A DNA stretch of 64,000 bases. It comes from Nocardia crassostreae (GTDB lineage: Bacteria > Actinomycetota > Actinomycetes > Mycobacteriales > Mycobacteriaceae). A program made the translations under genes and the position numbers. The stretch covers positions 365,100 to 429,099 of the forward strand of contig NZ_BDCH01000020.1 in assembly GCF_001613405.1 (NCBI RefSeq), read 5' to 3'. The notes under the pieces are model-generated. The model saw only the letters and a list, made by a program, of their open reading frames with translations. It ran no database searches and was not told the DNA's origin. Below are positions 17,668 through 26,605 of the stretch, piece by piece (within the stretch, counting starts at the first letter, position 1; each line of letters opens with the position of its first letter).

Positions 17668-18378
17668 TCAGACGCTGTGGCCGTCGCACAGGCGGGTGAG
17701 GTGTTCGGCGAGGGTTTCGGGGGAGCACGGTGTTATGGCGAAGCGCTGGCCGTTGTAACGGTAGGTGTAGCGACCGTCGGCGGGGACGTCGAACCAGCTC
17801 AGGTATTCGGGGGTGGCGGGTGCGGGGGATCGAAGGGCGTGGTGGGCGGCGATATGGCCCTCGCCGGTGCGCGGGGTGGTGAGGAGCCTGCGGAGGGCGG
17901 CGGCGGGATGGGTTGGGGGTGGGGTGGATTCGAGGAGGCGGCGGAGTGATTCGCGGGTTTCGGTGTGGGAAAGGAGACGGCCCGCGGCGGCCGAGCCGGT
18001 GACGGCGGCGAAGACTTTCGGGACGAGTGAGGGGGTTCCGGCTTCGATGATGACGTTGGCGCCCAGGTCGGGATCGGGGCTGGGGCGCTGGACCAGGGTG
18101 ACGGCAGCATTGCCATCGATGGCGGAGTAGGCGCGCAAGGGGTGACGGCGGGTGCCGGTGAGGGACAGAGAGATCGCGGGGGTGGCGGCTAGGCGCAGCA
18201 GCGACGTCAGGGTCCGGTCGCTGTCGGTCGGCAAGCGGTCGGCGAGAGCGCGGGTGAGCTGGTCGTGGTCGTCCTGCCAGTGACAGGAGGAACGGAGGCG
18301 GAGGGGGAAGGGATAGCGGTCGGTGCGGGTTTGCTGCCAGAGGTGGATGAACTCGTCAGGGGTGAATTCCCATTTCAT
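17668..18378 (-). CDS. EspG family ESX secretion-associated protein
   Basis: A 236-residue cytosolic protein of the EspG family, which binds PE/PPE-type substrates and delivers them to a type VII (ESX) system. Typical features are the start MKWEFTPDEFIHLW, a central beta-rich region (LTGTRRHPLRAYSAIDGNAAVTLVQ) and the C-terminal segment RYTYRYNGQRFAITPCSPETLAEHL. ATG 18378 is chosen because family members start with this WEFT-like segment. No ESX core gene (ecc, mycP, esx) lies in the window, so it is an orphan. The gene upstream encodes a helical, proline-rich PPE-like protein and is the likely partner. Confidence 0.85.
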   Translation of the reverse strand: MKWEFTPDEFIHLWQQTRTDRYPFPLRLRSSCHWQDDHDQLTRALADRLPTDSDRTLTSLLRLAATPAISLSLTGTRRHPLRAYSAIDGNAAVTLVQRPSPDPDLGANVIIEAGTPSLVPKVFAAVTGSAAAGRLLSHTETRESLRRLLESTPPPTHPAAALRRLLTTPRTGEGHIAAHHALRSPAPATPEYLSWFDVPADGRYTYRYNGQRFAITPCSPETLAEHLTRLCDGHSV

Positions 18379-18572
18379 TTCAGGTGTCCTCGGTTGGGTG
18401 AGGTATGTCCGTACGCCGGGGTTGCGGCGGGCGCCGATGAGGCACAACGAGATTGCGGCAGTGAACCGCGAGATGCTGGCTGCCGCGGTGAGGGGAGGGC
18501 CGGTGGGCATGCGCGTCGGGCGGTATGGGCGGGTCTCCTCTTGGACGTGGTGGGCGCGGGCGCATTCTCATC

Positions 18573-19873
18573 TCATATGGCGGTGTCCTCGGGGGTGGTG
18601 AGGTCTGTTCGGGCGCAGGGGAGTTCGGCGCCGAGGACGGTTGGGACGGCTGGGGGTGGTGTGCCGAGGAGTTCTTGTTCGCGGTTGCGGATGAGCCAGG
18701 CAGGGGTGGTGCGGGTGGCGTCGGAGTCGGTTGTGGGGCGGGCCGCGGGTGGGTACATGCCTGGCATCCAGCCCATGGTGGGGTTCACGGCGCGGGCCGG
18801 TGTACTGGAAAGGGGTGGGGAGGAGGGGGTTCCGATGGTCGGTGGAGCTGGGATGCTGCGGCCTGGATCACGTGGAGTCCGGGGAGTGCCGGGGGAGCCC
18901 GGTGTGGACGGCGTGCTCGCGAGAACCGGGGTGAGTGGGGTGAGGGGGCGGCCGGTGTCGTCGACACTCGCGGGTTTGGTGGTGAGGTCGCGGTCGCGGG
19001 TGGGGGAGTAGGTGCCGGAATCGGCATTGCCGGTGGTGGGCACCGTCTGGGCGGCAGCTGTTTCCGAGGAGGCAGCCGGTGCGGTTGCGGGCTGGACGGG
19101 TTGCTGGCCGGTGGTGGACGAACCGATCGGATCGGCGGAATCGGGGTCGTGTTGTCGCGGTGGGCTCGCGAATACGGGTGCGGGGCTGAGGCTTTCGGGA
19201 GCTCCGGGATTGGAGATCGCTGGGACTTCTTCGGTCGCGCCGGGCATCTCGATGGGGGCGAAGGCGGGACTCCCGATCCGGCGGGCGGGTAGATCGGGAC
19301 GTAGTTGGCTTCCAGGGCGGCGAGGGCGAGGCGGTATTGCTCCTCGCGGGCGGCTTCGAAGTCGTGGGCGTCGCCGGGGGCTCCGAGGACCAGGGCGAGA
19401 TAGGTTGCGGTGGGGTCGGATTGGTCGCCTTGGAGTGGGATCGGGGGTGGGGGAACGGTTTTGCGTAAGACTTCTGCGCCGTAGGCGGCGGCCGTCAGGC
19501 GGTGGCCGGTGCTGTGCAGGATTTCCGCCACGTCCATGGCTTGTCGGACGAACTGCCGGGCCGCGATATCGGCCGCCTCCGCTATTCGGCCCGCCGGGCC
19601 GTCGGCCAGCGTCGCCAGCACGGTCATGGTCAGGCCGGTCACGTCACCGCAGAGGTTGTCGGCGATATTCACCCAGGTCTCGGCGCAGGCGTGCATCTCA
19701 CCCGGATCCATGGCTTGCACGCACGCGTAGATCCGCTCGTGTGAGAGCCCGCCGAAATGCTCCAGCCGCTGCACATAATCCGGGTCGACGGCGCTGCCGG
19801 ATATCCGCCGCTGTTCTATCTCGGCGCCGCGCAGGCTCTGTTGTGCGGTGCGGCGCAATACCTCCGGATCCAT
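18573..19873 (-). pseudogene. PPE/WXG-like helical protein with proline-rich tail, frameshifted
   Basis: From ATG 19873 (GGGAGG site upstream) about 200 residues form a helical region: MDPEVLRRTAQQSLRGAEI, YVQRLEHFGGLSHERI, AETWVNIADNLCGDV and AARQFVRQAMDVAEILHSTG, followed by EEQYRLALAALEANYVPIYPPAGSG. The organisation recalls PE/PPE or WXG100-type ESX substrates, but is not diagnostic. Near 19250-19290 the frame changes; a Pro/Thr/Ser-rich tail with typical codon use (MPGATEEVPAISNPG onward) continues to a stop at 18573 in another frame, ending AWLIRNREQELLG. One indel in a GC run would join both into about 430 residues. Located upstream of espG on the same strand. Function inferred only from context. 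Confidence 0.6.
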
Positions 19874-20016
19874 CGGCGTCCTCCCGTCGCCTCGGCCAAT
19901 CACCGGATTGGACGCGCGGCAGCCGGACCCGGTTCCGTGGTGATTCGCACGGGCGGGCGACGTGGATGTCTACGCGCGTGGGCGGAGTTCCACGGCGAGA
20001 GTCTCCGGGCGGTCGC

Positions 20017-20352
20017 CTACTCGGTCGCGGTCCCGATGCGCAGCCGGTTTCCGTCGATATCCTTCAGCTCGATCTCCCGGGCCCACGGCATCTCCTGGGG
20101 CTCGACGCCGAATTCCTTTGCGATGACATCGACATCGTCGACCCAGAGGTACACCAGGGTGTCCGGCCGGGCATCGCCGGTGTGCTCGGACAGGAAGATC
20201 GCCACCTCACCCCGGGCGACTTCGACGAACGCCGGGAAATCGGGTTCGAACCGGTGCTCCCACTGCTTGGTGAATCCGAGACGCTCGTACCAGCGGACGG
20301 CTGCGGCCGCATCGGCGACACGCATGATGGGGACGACGGCTTCTGCGCTCAT
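20017..20352 (-). CDS. VOC family (glyoxalase/bleomycin-resistance-like) protein
   Basis: A 111-residue single-unit vicinal oxygen chelate protein. It begins VVPIMRVADAAAAVRWYERLGF, the usual VOC start with the helix after the first strand, and includes EVARGEVAIFLSEH, DTLVYLWVDDVDVIAKEFGV and EIELKDIDGNRLRIG at the C-terminal metal/ligand strand. The bleomycin-resistance subgroup binds the drug as a dimer without catalysis; other members are isomerases or dioxygenases, and the sequence does not tell which. It is a single gene, divergent from the kinase gene. Confidence 0.88.
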   Translation of the reverse strand: MSAEAVVPIMRVADAAAAVRWYERLGFTKQWEHRFEPDFPAFVEVARGEVAIFLSEHTGDARPDTLVYLWVDDVDVIAKEFGVEPQEMPWAREIELKDIDGNRLRIGTATE

Positions 20353-20524
20353 GGATTGTCCTTTCGCTGCTCGTGCCCGTGGCGGGTGCGGGGGTATTCG
20401 CTCGCCCCGTCGACTCTGCCACGACCCCCCGACACCGCACGGGCCGTTCTCGGCGGTTCGCGCACCCCCCGGAGCGATGCGCGAGTCCGGGTAGGGTGGT
20501 CGGCGATCAGGTGGAGGTGTTCGA

Positions 20525-22540
20525 GTGGTTCGTGTGCTGGCGCAGGGTCAGCTTTTCGCCGGCTATCGAATCGAGCGTTTGCTCGGCGCGGGCGGTATGG
20601 GGGAGGTGTATCTCGCGCACGATCGGGATCTGCCGCGCATGATCGCCCTGAAAGTCCTCGGGCGCGCGGTATCCGATGATGCGCACGTGCGGACACGGTT
20701 CCTGCGTGAGGCCGATACCGTGGCGCGACTGGCCCACCCGAACATTGTCGACGTGTACGCCCGCGGCGAGGAGGACGGGTAGCTGTGGATGGCCATGCAG
20801 TACGTCGACGGGACGGATCTGGCCGCAGTCCTGCGCGCCGGGCCGGTGCAACCGGACCGGGCGGTGCACATCATTGCCCAGGTGGCGCGTGCGCTGGATC
20901 ACGCGCACGCGGCCGGGGTGCTGCATCGTGATGTGAAACCCGCGAACATTCTGCTGGCGCGCACCGGAGACCAGGTCTTCCTCGCCGATTTCGGCATCGC
21001 CAAAGTGCTCGACCAGGTCGGCGACGCCACCCGCACCGGGCAGCTGTACGCCAGCTTCCGGTACGCCGCGCCCGAGCAGTTCGACACCACACGCGCCGTC
21101 GACGGCCGCGCCGACGTGTATGCCTTGGGCGGCACGCTGTATCACCTGCTCACCGGCACTCCGCCCTATCCCGGCGACAATGCCGGGCAGCTGCTGCACG
21201 GGCACCTGAATCTTCCTGTGCCGCAGCCGAGTTCCATACGTCACGGCCTACCGGCCGGATTCGATGTCGTCGTCGACTCGGCACTCGCCAAGAACCCGGA
21301 TCACCGCTTCGCCTCCTGCGCCGAGCTCGCGATCGCGGCGCAACAGGCCCTGACGGGCCAGACGGTGCAGACCCCGCTCGCCGCGCAACCGGTCGCCGGG
21401 ACGGCGGAGTCGATCGCCGCCCCGATGAACGGCGCTGCCGCACACAGCGGTTCGTTCCCGGCCGGTCGGGACGGGCAGGCATCGGTCGCGCATCGATCGT
21501 TCTCCGGGGGCGGAGTCGCGGTCGGAGACCCACCGGCGGGCGGCCCGCCGGATGCGGGAAGCGGTGCGCCCGAAAAGAATTCGGTCCGCCGCTGGTCCCG
21601 GCGGATCCTGGCGGTGTTCGGCTGGCTCGCCCTGCTGACCGGTATCGCCGGTGTCGCGCTGTACTACGGTTCGTGGCCGTTCATGACATTCGTCCTGGCC
21701 GCCTCCTTCGCGTCCTACTTCATGGTGGCCGCCCCGATCGCCGCCGTACTGTTCGCCTGCGCCCGGCGCTGGCGCACCGCGCTGGCCGCACTGTTCGTGA
21801 CCGCCGCCGCCGTCTGGTCGCAACTGCCCATGGCCCTGCCGGACGGCACCGCCCCGTCCGGCGTGGATGTGGCTGTGATGCAGTCGAACCTGCTCTTCGG
21901 CGGCGCGGATCTGGATGCCGTCGTACGGACCGTCCGGGACAATGACATCGATGTGCTGACCCTGGACGAACTCACTCCGGAGGCTTTCCGGGGCGTCCAA
22001 TCGGCCGGACTCCTCGACGAACTGCCCTACTACTACGTGGAAACCGCCAGCGGCGGCGCGGGCGGCGGTATCTTCAGCCGCTACGAGCTGACCGGCGCCG
22101 AGAACCTCACGGGCTTCCTGAACAGGAATGTGCGGGTCACCATGATCCACCCCGAACTCGGCCCGGTCACGGTCTTCCAATTCCATCCCATGCCACCGAA
22201 TCTGGACTTCGACGCCTGGCGCCGCGAACTGCGCACCATCCGTGACCTGCTCGACCAGACTCCCGGAAAGGTCATCGTGGGCGGCGATTTCAACGCCACC
22301 TACGATCACGCCCCCTTCCGCGATCTGCTGCGCGGCCGCTACGCCGATTCCGCCGAACTGCTCGGCGTGGGCGCGCTGCCCACCTGGCCGGACGGCGATT
22401 CCATGGGCAGCCTCACCGAAGCCGGACCGTTCATCGGCATCGACCGGGTGCTGGTCGCGGGCGGACACGCCACCGACATTCACACCGTGACCATTCCCGG
22501 TACCGATCATCGTGCCGTCGTTGCGAGACTGCGACTTTGA
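20525..22540 (+). pseudogene. Ser/Thr protein kinase fused to membrane-anchored endonuclease/exonuclease/phosphatase domain; in-frame TAG
   Basis: The full frame has 672 codons. Residues 1-270 are a PknB-type kinase: glycine loop GAGGMGEVY, Lys43 in ALKVLG, catalytic LHRDVKPANILL (Asp136) and ADFG (Asp155). A Gly/Pro/Ser-rich linker and about three hydrophobic helices (roughly 355-425) follow. The C-terminal domain is an endonuclease/exonuclease/phosphatase fold: VMQSNLLFGG, VIVGGDFNA (near 586) and the final GTDHRAVVARL. Codon 86 is TAG (20780-20782) in the conserved stretch GEEDG-stop-LWMAMQYVDG, where homologs carry Gln; frame is kept on both sides. As written only an 85-residue stub, or an internal product from ATG 20789, can be made. 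The topology would place the EEP domain outside. Confidence 0.85.
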
Positions 22541-22644
22541 GCGATAAACCAGGGGATACTCGAAGACGCCGGGATTGCTGAGATCGCCGTCACGAGTTCC
22601 CGGGACGGTGCGGGGCCGCCCCGGAGCGGGACTCGGGAGGCGAG

Positions 22645-24084
22645 ATGGGGATTTCGCGACTGCGGGCCGGGTTGGCCGCGTTCCTGCTGGCGGCGGGGGT
22701 TGCCCTCACCGGTTGTGACGCGATCAAGCAAGGCGCGGAGAATCTTTCGGGCGGGATGAACAATCCGTTCGAGATCAATGGCGCCTCTTCGGCGACCGGA
22801 CCGAGCGGTCTACGCCCGGGCGTTCCGGACACCACGCTCACCGCGGTCAATGCCTACGGCGGCACCGAGGACCGGCTGGCGCTCAATGCCATGGCGGATC
22901 TGCAGGAATTCTGGAGCGCGGAGTATTCGAAGACCTTCCCCGGCACCTTCGAACCGCCGAGCGGATTCCTGTCCTGGGATGCCTCCGCCGCGCGCAGCCG
23001 GGCCCCGGACTTCTGCGGCGAGACCACCTTCGAGCAGATCAATGCCGCCTACTGCACCGTGGACCGGTCCATCGGCTGGGACCGCGGCGTGCTGCTGCCG
23101 GAGCTGGTGAGCAAGTTCGGGCCCATGTCCGTGGTCATGGTCATGGCCCACGAATACGGTCACGCGCTACAGGCCATGGCGCGGCTCAATGGCATGCGCA
23201 CCCCCACCGTGGTGCTCGAACAGCAGGCCGACTGCTTCGAAGGCGTCTTCCTCCACCATGTGGCGGAAGGGAATTCGCGGCATTTCACCATCAATACCAC
23301 CGATGGATTGAACGGCGTCCTGGGCGCGACCATCGCCGTGCGCGATCAGGAGCCGGGCGCCTCGGAGAACGAGCACGGCACCGCCTTCGAGCGCGTGACA
23401 GCCGTGCAGATCGGCTATACCGAAGGCGCCCAGGCCTGTGTCGAGATCGACCGCGCCGAGTTGGCGCAGCGGCGCGGCACCCTGCCGACCAGTTTCCTGC
23501 CGGGTGAGGAGTCCGCGCAGCTGCCGGTGGACCGCACCTCCTTGGATCTGGTCGGCCAGACCCTGGCGCGGGCCTATCCGGTTCAGGATCGACTGCTGTT
23601 CGATTACACCGGCGTCGCCGAGCGCTGCGCGAATGTCACCGCCACGGAACCGGTTTCGTACTGCCCGGCCGACAGCACGATCGGCATGGACGTCCCCGAT
23701 CTGGCGCGGCTCTCCCGCGGCAATGGCGATGGGGAGATCCTCACCGCCGATGTGAGCGGCGATTACACCGCCTTCATCCTGCTCATCTCGCGTTACATGC
23801 TTGCCGTACAACAGGATCGGGATCTGGGCGTCACCGGTGCGGAGACCGCGGGCCTGCGCGCCGCCTGCCTGTCGGGGGCGTTCACCACGACGCTCAGTGA
23901 GCCGGGCAGCGATATCCGGCTCTCCGCGGACGATCTCGACGAGGCGGTGTCGGGACTGCTGTCGGACGGCCTGGCCGCCAGCGATGTCAACGGCGAGGTC
24001 GTCGCCAGCGGTTTCGTGCGCCTGGAGGCCTTCCGGACCGGCGTCCTGGACGGTGAGGGCGCCTGCCTGAGCGCCTACCAGTAG
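22645..24084 (+). CDS. Putative neutral zinc metallopeptidase lipoprotein
   Basis: This 479-residue exported protein starts with a signal peptide and lipobox LTGC (Cys about residue 24). The zinc-binding motif HEYGH is in VMAHEYGHALQAMA, and a downstream glutamate in VVLEQQADCFEG is the likely third ligand; this spacing matches the putative neutral zinc metallopeptidase (YpfJ-like, PF04228) family. Several cysteines (FCGETTF, AAYCTVDR, QACVEI, ERCANV) may form disulfides outside the cell. ATG 22645 follows GGGAGGCGAG. It likely acts in the envelope on peptides; the substrate is unknown. It converges with the monoacylglycerol lipase gene. Confidence 0.88.
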   Translation: MGISRLRAGLAAFLLAAGVALTGCDAIKQGAENLSGGMNNPFEINGASSATGPSGLRPGVPDTTLTAVNAYGGTEDRLALNAMADLQEFWSAEYSKTFPGTFEPPSGFLSWDASAARSRAPDFCGETTFEQINAAYCTVDRSIGWDRGVLLPELVSKFGPMSVVMVMAHEYGHALQAMARLNGMRTPTVVLEQQADCFEGVFLHHVAEGNSRHFTINTTDGLNGVLGATIAVRDQEPGASENEHGTAFERVTAVQIGYTEGAQACVEIDRAELAQRRGTLPTSFLPGEESAQLPVDRTSLDLVGQTLARAYPVQDRLLFDYTGVAERCANVTATEPVSYCPADSTIGMDVPDLARLSRGNGDGEILTADVSGDYTAFILLISRYMLAVQQDRDLGVTGAETAGLRAACLSGAFTTTLSEPGSDIRLSADDLDEAVSGLLSDGLAASDVNGEVVASGFVRLEAFRTGVLDGEGACLSAYQ

Positions 24085-24108
24085 AGCGAATCCGCTTGGA
24101 CCGCACCC

Positions 24109-24948
24109 CTATTGGGTGAGGTGCGCCTCCAGCCAGTTGACGAGATCGGTGATGACCTTGTCCTGCTCGGGCTCGTTGTAGATCTCGTGATAGAGCCCGT
24201 CGTAGCGCAGCACGGTCTTGTCCTTCGACCCGGCGCGCTGCTCGAGGATATCGCTGCTCCTGGTGGACACCAGCCCGTCGGCGGTGCCCTGCTGAACCAG
24301 CAGCGGCACGATCAACTGGCCCGCGTGCGCCTTGACGAAATCACCGGCCTTCAGCATCTCGGTGGCGGTGCGGGCGGGCGCGCCGCCGTGATAGTTCAAC
24401 GGATCCGAGTCGTACTTGCGCACCACCTCGGGATCACGGCTCACCAGCGTCGAATCGAGCTTCACCACGGGCAGATTCGGCGTGAACCGTGACAGCAGCG
24501 GCGCGAGCAGCTTCTGCACGGCATTGCCCGCGTCGATATCGATCGCCGGTGCCGACAGCGCGATTCCGGTCACGTCGATGGGTGCCCGCGTAGCCAGATA
24601 CGCCGTGATGAGCCCGCCCATGCTGTGCGCGATCAGGAACTTCGGCACACTCGGATGCCGCCCCGCCGCCGTCGACAACATGGTCGCCACATTGTCGGCC
24701 GCCGCGTCCGCCGACCCGATATTGGCATTCACCCCGCCATCGGACCGCCCGTGCCCGATATGGTCCAGCCCGTACACCGCGAACCCGGCCTCGTTCAACC
24801 GCTTCGCCACATGCGCGTACCGCCCCGAATGCTCCGCATACCCGTGCACGATCACCGCCACCGCCCGCGGCTCCCCGTCGGGCAGCCACGCCTGCCAGAA
24901 CACGCGCCCCCCATTGCCCTGGAACTCGCCGGTCTCGCTGCGGGTCAT
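24109..24948 (-). CDS. Monoacylglycerol lipase-like alpha/beta hydrolase
   Basis: A 279-residue hydrolase of the monoglyceride lipase family (Rv0183-like). It has VIVHGYAEHSGRYAHVAKRL with the oxyanion HGYAEH signature, YGLDHIGHGRSDG, the nucleophile elbow IAHSMGGLITAYLA (Ser about residue 110), Asp in VQQGTADGLVS and His in YDGLYHEIYNEPE. The family hydrolyses 2-monoacylglycerols to glycerol and fatty acid. No signal peptide is seen. A single minus-strand gene, convergent with the metallopeptidase gene. Confidence 0.93.
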   Translation of the reverse strand: MTRSETGEFQGNGGRVFWQAWLPDGEPRAVAVIVHGYAEHSGRYAHVAKRLNEAGFAVYGLDHIGHGRSDGGVNANIGSADAAADNVATMLSTAAGRHPSVPKFLIAHSMGGLITAYLATRAPIDVTGIALSAPAIDIDAGNAVQKLLAPLLSRFTPNLPVVKLDSTLVSRDPEVVRKYDSDPLNYHGGAPARTATEMLKAGDFVKAHAGQLIVPLLVQQGTADGLVSTRSSDILEQRAGSKDKTVLRYDGLYHEIYNEPEQDKVITDLVNWLEAHLTQ

Positions 24949-25243
24949 CGTCGCACCCTTTCGTCGGGATCGCTGTCATCGCGCCACCGAGCACGAGAAT
25001 GCCCGAATTGTCGCGTACTGCAGAGCCATTCTCGCGCACTCCTGCCCGACTCGCCCACGCCGGTCGCAACCGGCCCGCACACCACGCACCCACCCGCCGA
25101 ACGCGCGTACACCACCGCATCAGCCCGGCGTGTCGTCGAGGGGCGGGCGGAGGCGCGAGGCGAGCCGCCACCGATGCATGGCCCTCCAGCCGACCCAGGC
25201 GGCAGGCATCGTGGTCGGCGCGGAGCCGAGAGCGCCGACGCGG
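24949..25243. other. Intergenic region without recognised gene
   Basis: About 295 bases between the lipase start and the M20 peptidase stop, both on the minus strand. It must hold the lipase promoter. No repeat, RNA motif or convincing small gene was seen. Confidence 0.4.
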
Positions 25244-26605
25244 TCAGGAGTGGGCGAGGCGGTCGAGGAGGCGGCGGTTGAAGGTGATGAGGCGGGCGTA
25301 GTTGGCGCGGGAGATGCGTTCGTCGGTGCCGTGGATGCGTTCCAGGTCGGCGGCGGTGAGGATGATGGGGGCGAAATTGCAGCGGGTGGTGGCGAGGTCG
25401 TCGTAGTGGCGGGAGTCGGTGGCGCCGGGGACGATGCCGACGGTGACCGCGATCTCGGGGACAACCTCCCGCGCCAGCTCCGCGACCAGGTCGAAGGCGG
25501 GACCGGCGGACGGATCGGCCGACGGTTCGGAGGCGGCGCCCTGGAGTTCGATGCTCACCTGCTTGTCGCGGACCACGCGACGGCAGTGGGCCAGCACGTC
25601 GGCGACCGAATCACCGGGCAGGATGCGGAAATTCACGAACGCCTCGGCCTGCTGCGGCAGCACATTCTGTTTCACGCCGCCGTGGATGACGGTCGGCGCG
25701 GTGGTGGTGCGGACCATGGCCTCGGTCTGCGGGCGCATGGCCAGAATGCGGGTGGCGGCGGGTCCGGCCACCTTCGCCAGGCCGAGCAGGGTCCGCTGCG
25801 GCTCGGACATGAACTGCCGCAGGCGCGCGACCATATCCACCGTCACGGGGGTCAGGCGCAGCGGGAACGGATTGTCCTGGAGTCGCGCCACGGCCCGCGC
25901 CAGCCGCCCCACCGCGGTCTGCCGTCCGGGCATGGAGGAGTGGCCGCCGACCGCGGTCACCGCCAGCCGCACCGTCGCGAAACCCTTCTCGCCCACCATG
26001 ATCGTGGCCACCGGGCGATCCATGCCGACGGCAACGCCCTGGGTGATCACCCCGCCCTCGTCGAGCAGCAGCTCGGCCTGCACCCCGGTCTCCCGCAGCC
26101 GCTCGGCCATGCGCACCGCGCCGCCATTGCGGACGACCTTCTCGTCGTGGCCGAAGGCGAGATAGATGGTGCGCTCCGGCTGCACGCCGTCTGCCAGCGC
26201 CGATTCGACGGCCTCCAGGATGGCCAGCACCCGGCTCTTGTCGTCGATCGCCCCGCGCCCCCAGACGAATTCGTCGTCCACGGCCCCGGCGAACGGCGGA
26301 TGGGTCCAGCCGTCCTCATCGTCCACCGGCACCACGTCCATATGCGCCAGCAGGATGGCCGCCACCTTGCTGGTGTCCGGCGTGCCTGCCCACCGATACA
26401 GCCTGCTGTGACCGAAGGTCTCCCAGGTCAGATGGGTGTGCACCAGTGGAAACGAGCTCTCCAGATGTTCGGCGAGACGGTCGAATTCGACCAGGTTGGT
26501 CTCCGCCGGATTCTCGCGCGAGATGGTCACGCAGCGCAGGGCGGCGGCCAGGCGTTCGGCGGTGGCGTCGTCGACCGTGGGGGAGGCGGGTGCGGTTCGG
26601 GTCAT
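25244..26605 (-). CDS. M20 family metallopeptidase (Gly-Xaa carboxypeptidase-like)
   Basis: A 453-residue M20-type peptidase with an interrupted catalytic domain. The first metal ligands are in LLAHMDVVPV (His, Asp), followed by WTHPPFAGAVDDEFVWGRGAIDDKS, then the general-base segment FGHDEKVVRNGGA, and a final His in GATDSRHYDDLATTRCNF. The dimerisation domain (about 210-330) includes VTAVGGHSSMPGRQTAVGRL. In most relatives the catalytic stretch reads HDEE; here the second Glu, a metal ligand, is Lys. It overlaps the upstream CocE-like gene by ATGA and is translationally coupled to it. Confidence 0.88.
   Translation of the reverse strand: MTRTAPASPTVDDATAERLAAALRCVTISRENPAETNLVEFDRLAEHLESSFPLVHTHLTWETFGHSRLYRWAGTPDTSKVAAILLAHMDVVPVDDEDGWTHPPFAGAVDDEFVWGRGAIDDKSRVLAILEAVESALADGVQPERTIYLAFGHDEKVVRNGGAVRMAERLRETGVQAELLLDEGGVITQGVAVGMDRPVATIMVGEKGFATVRLAVTAVGGHSSMPGRQTAVGRLARAVARLQDNPFPLRLTPVTVDMVARLRQFMSEPQRTLLGLAKVAGPAATRILAMRPQTEAMVRTTTAPTVIHGGVKQNVLPQQAEAFVNFRILPGDSVADVLAHCRRVVRDKQVSIELQGAASEPSADPSAGPAFDLVAELAREVVPEIAVTVGIVPGATDSRHYDDLATTRCNFAPIILTAADLERIHGTDERISRANYARLITFNRRLLDRLAHS

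Noticed and set aside
20780..20782. Recoding of TAG as an amino acid
   Set aside because: No pyrrolysine genes or context signals seen, and one of the three in-frame stops is TAA; mutation or sequence error is simpler.
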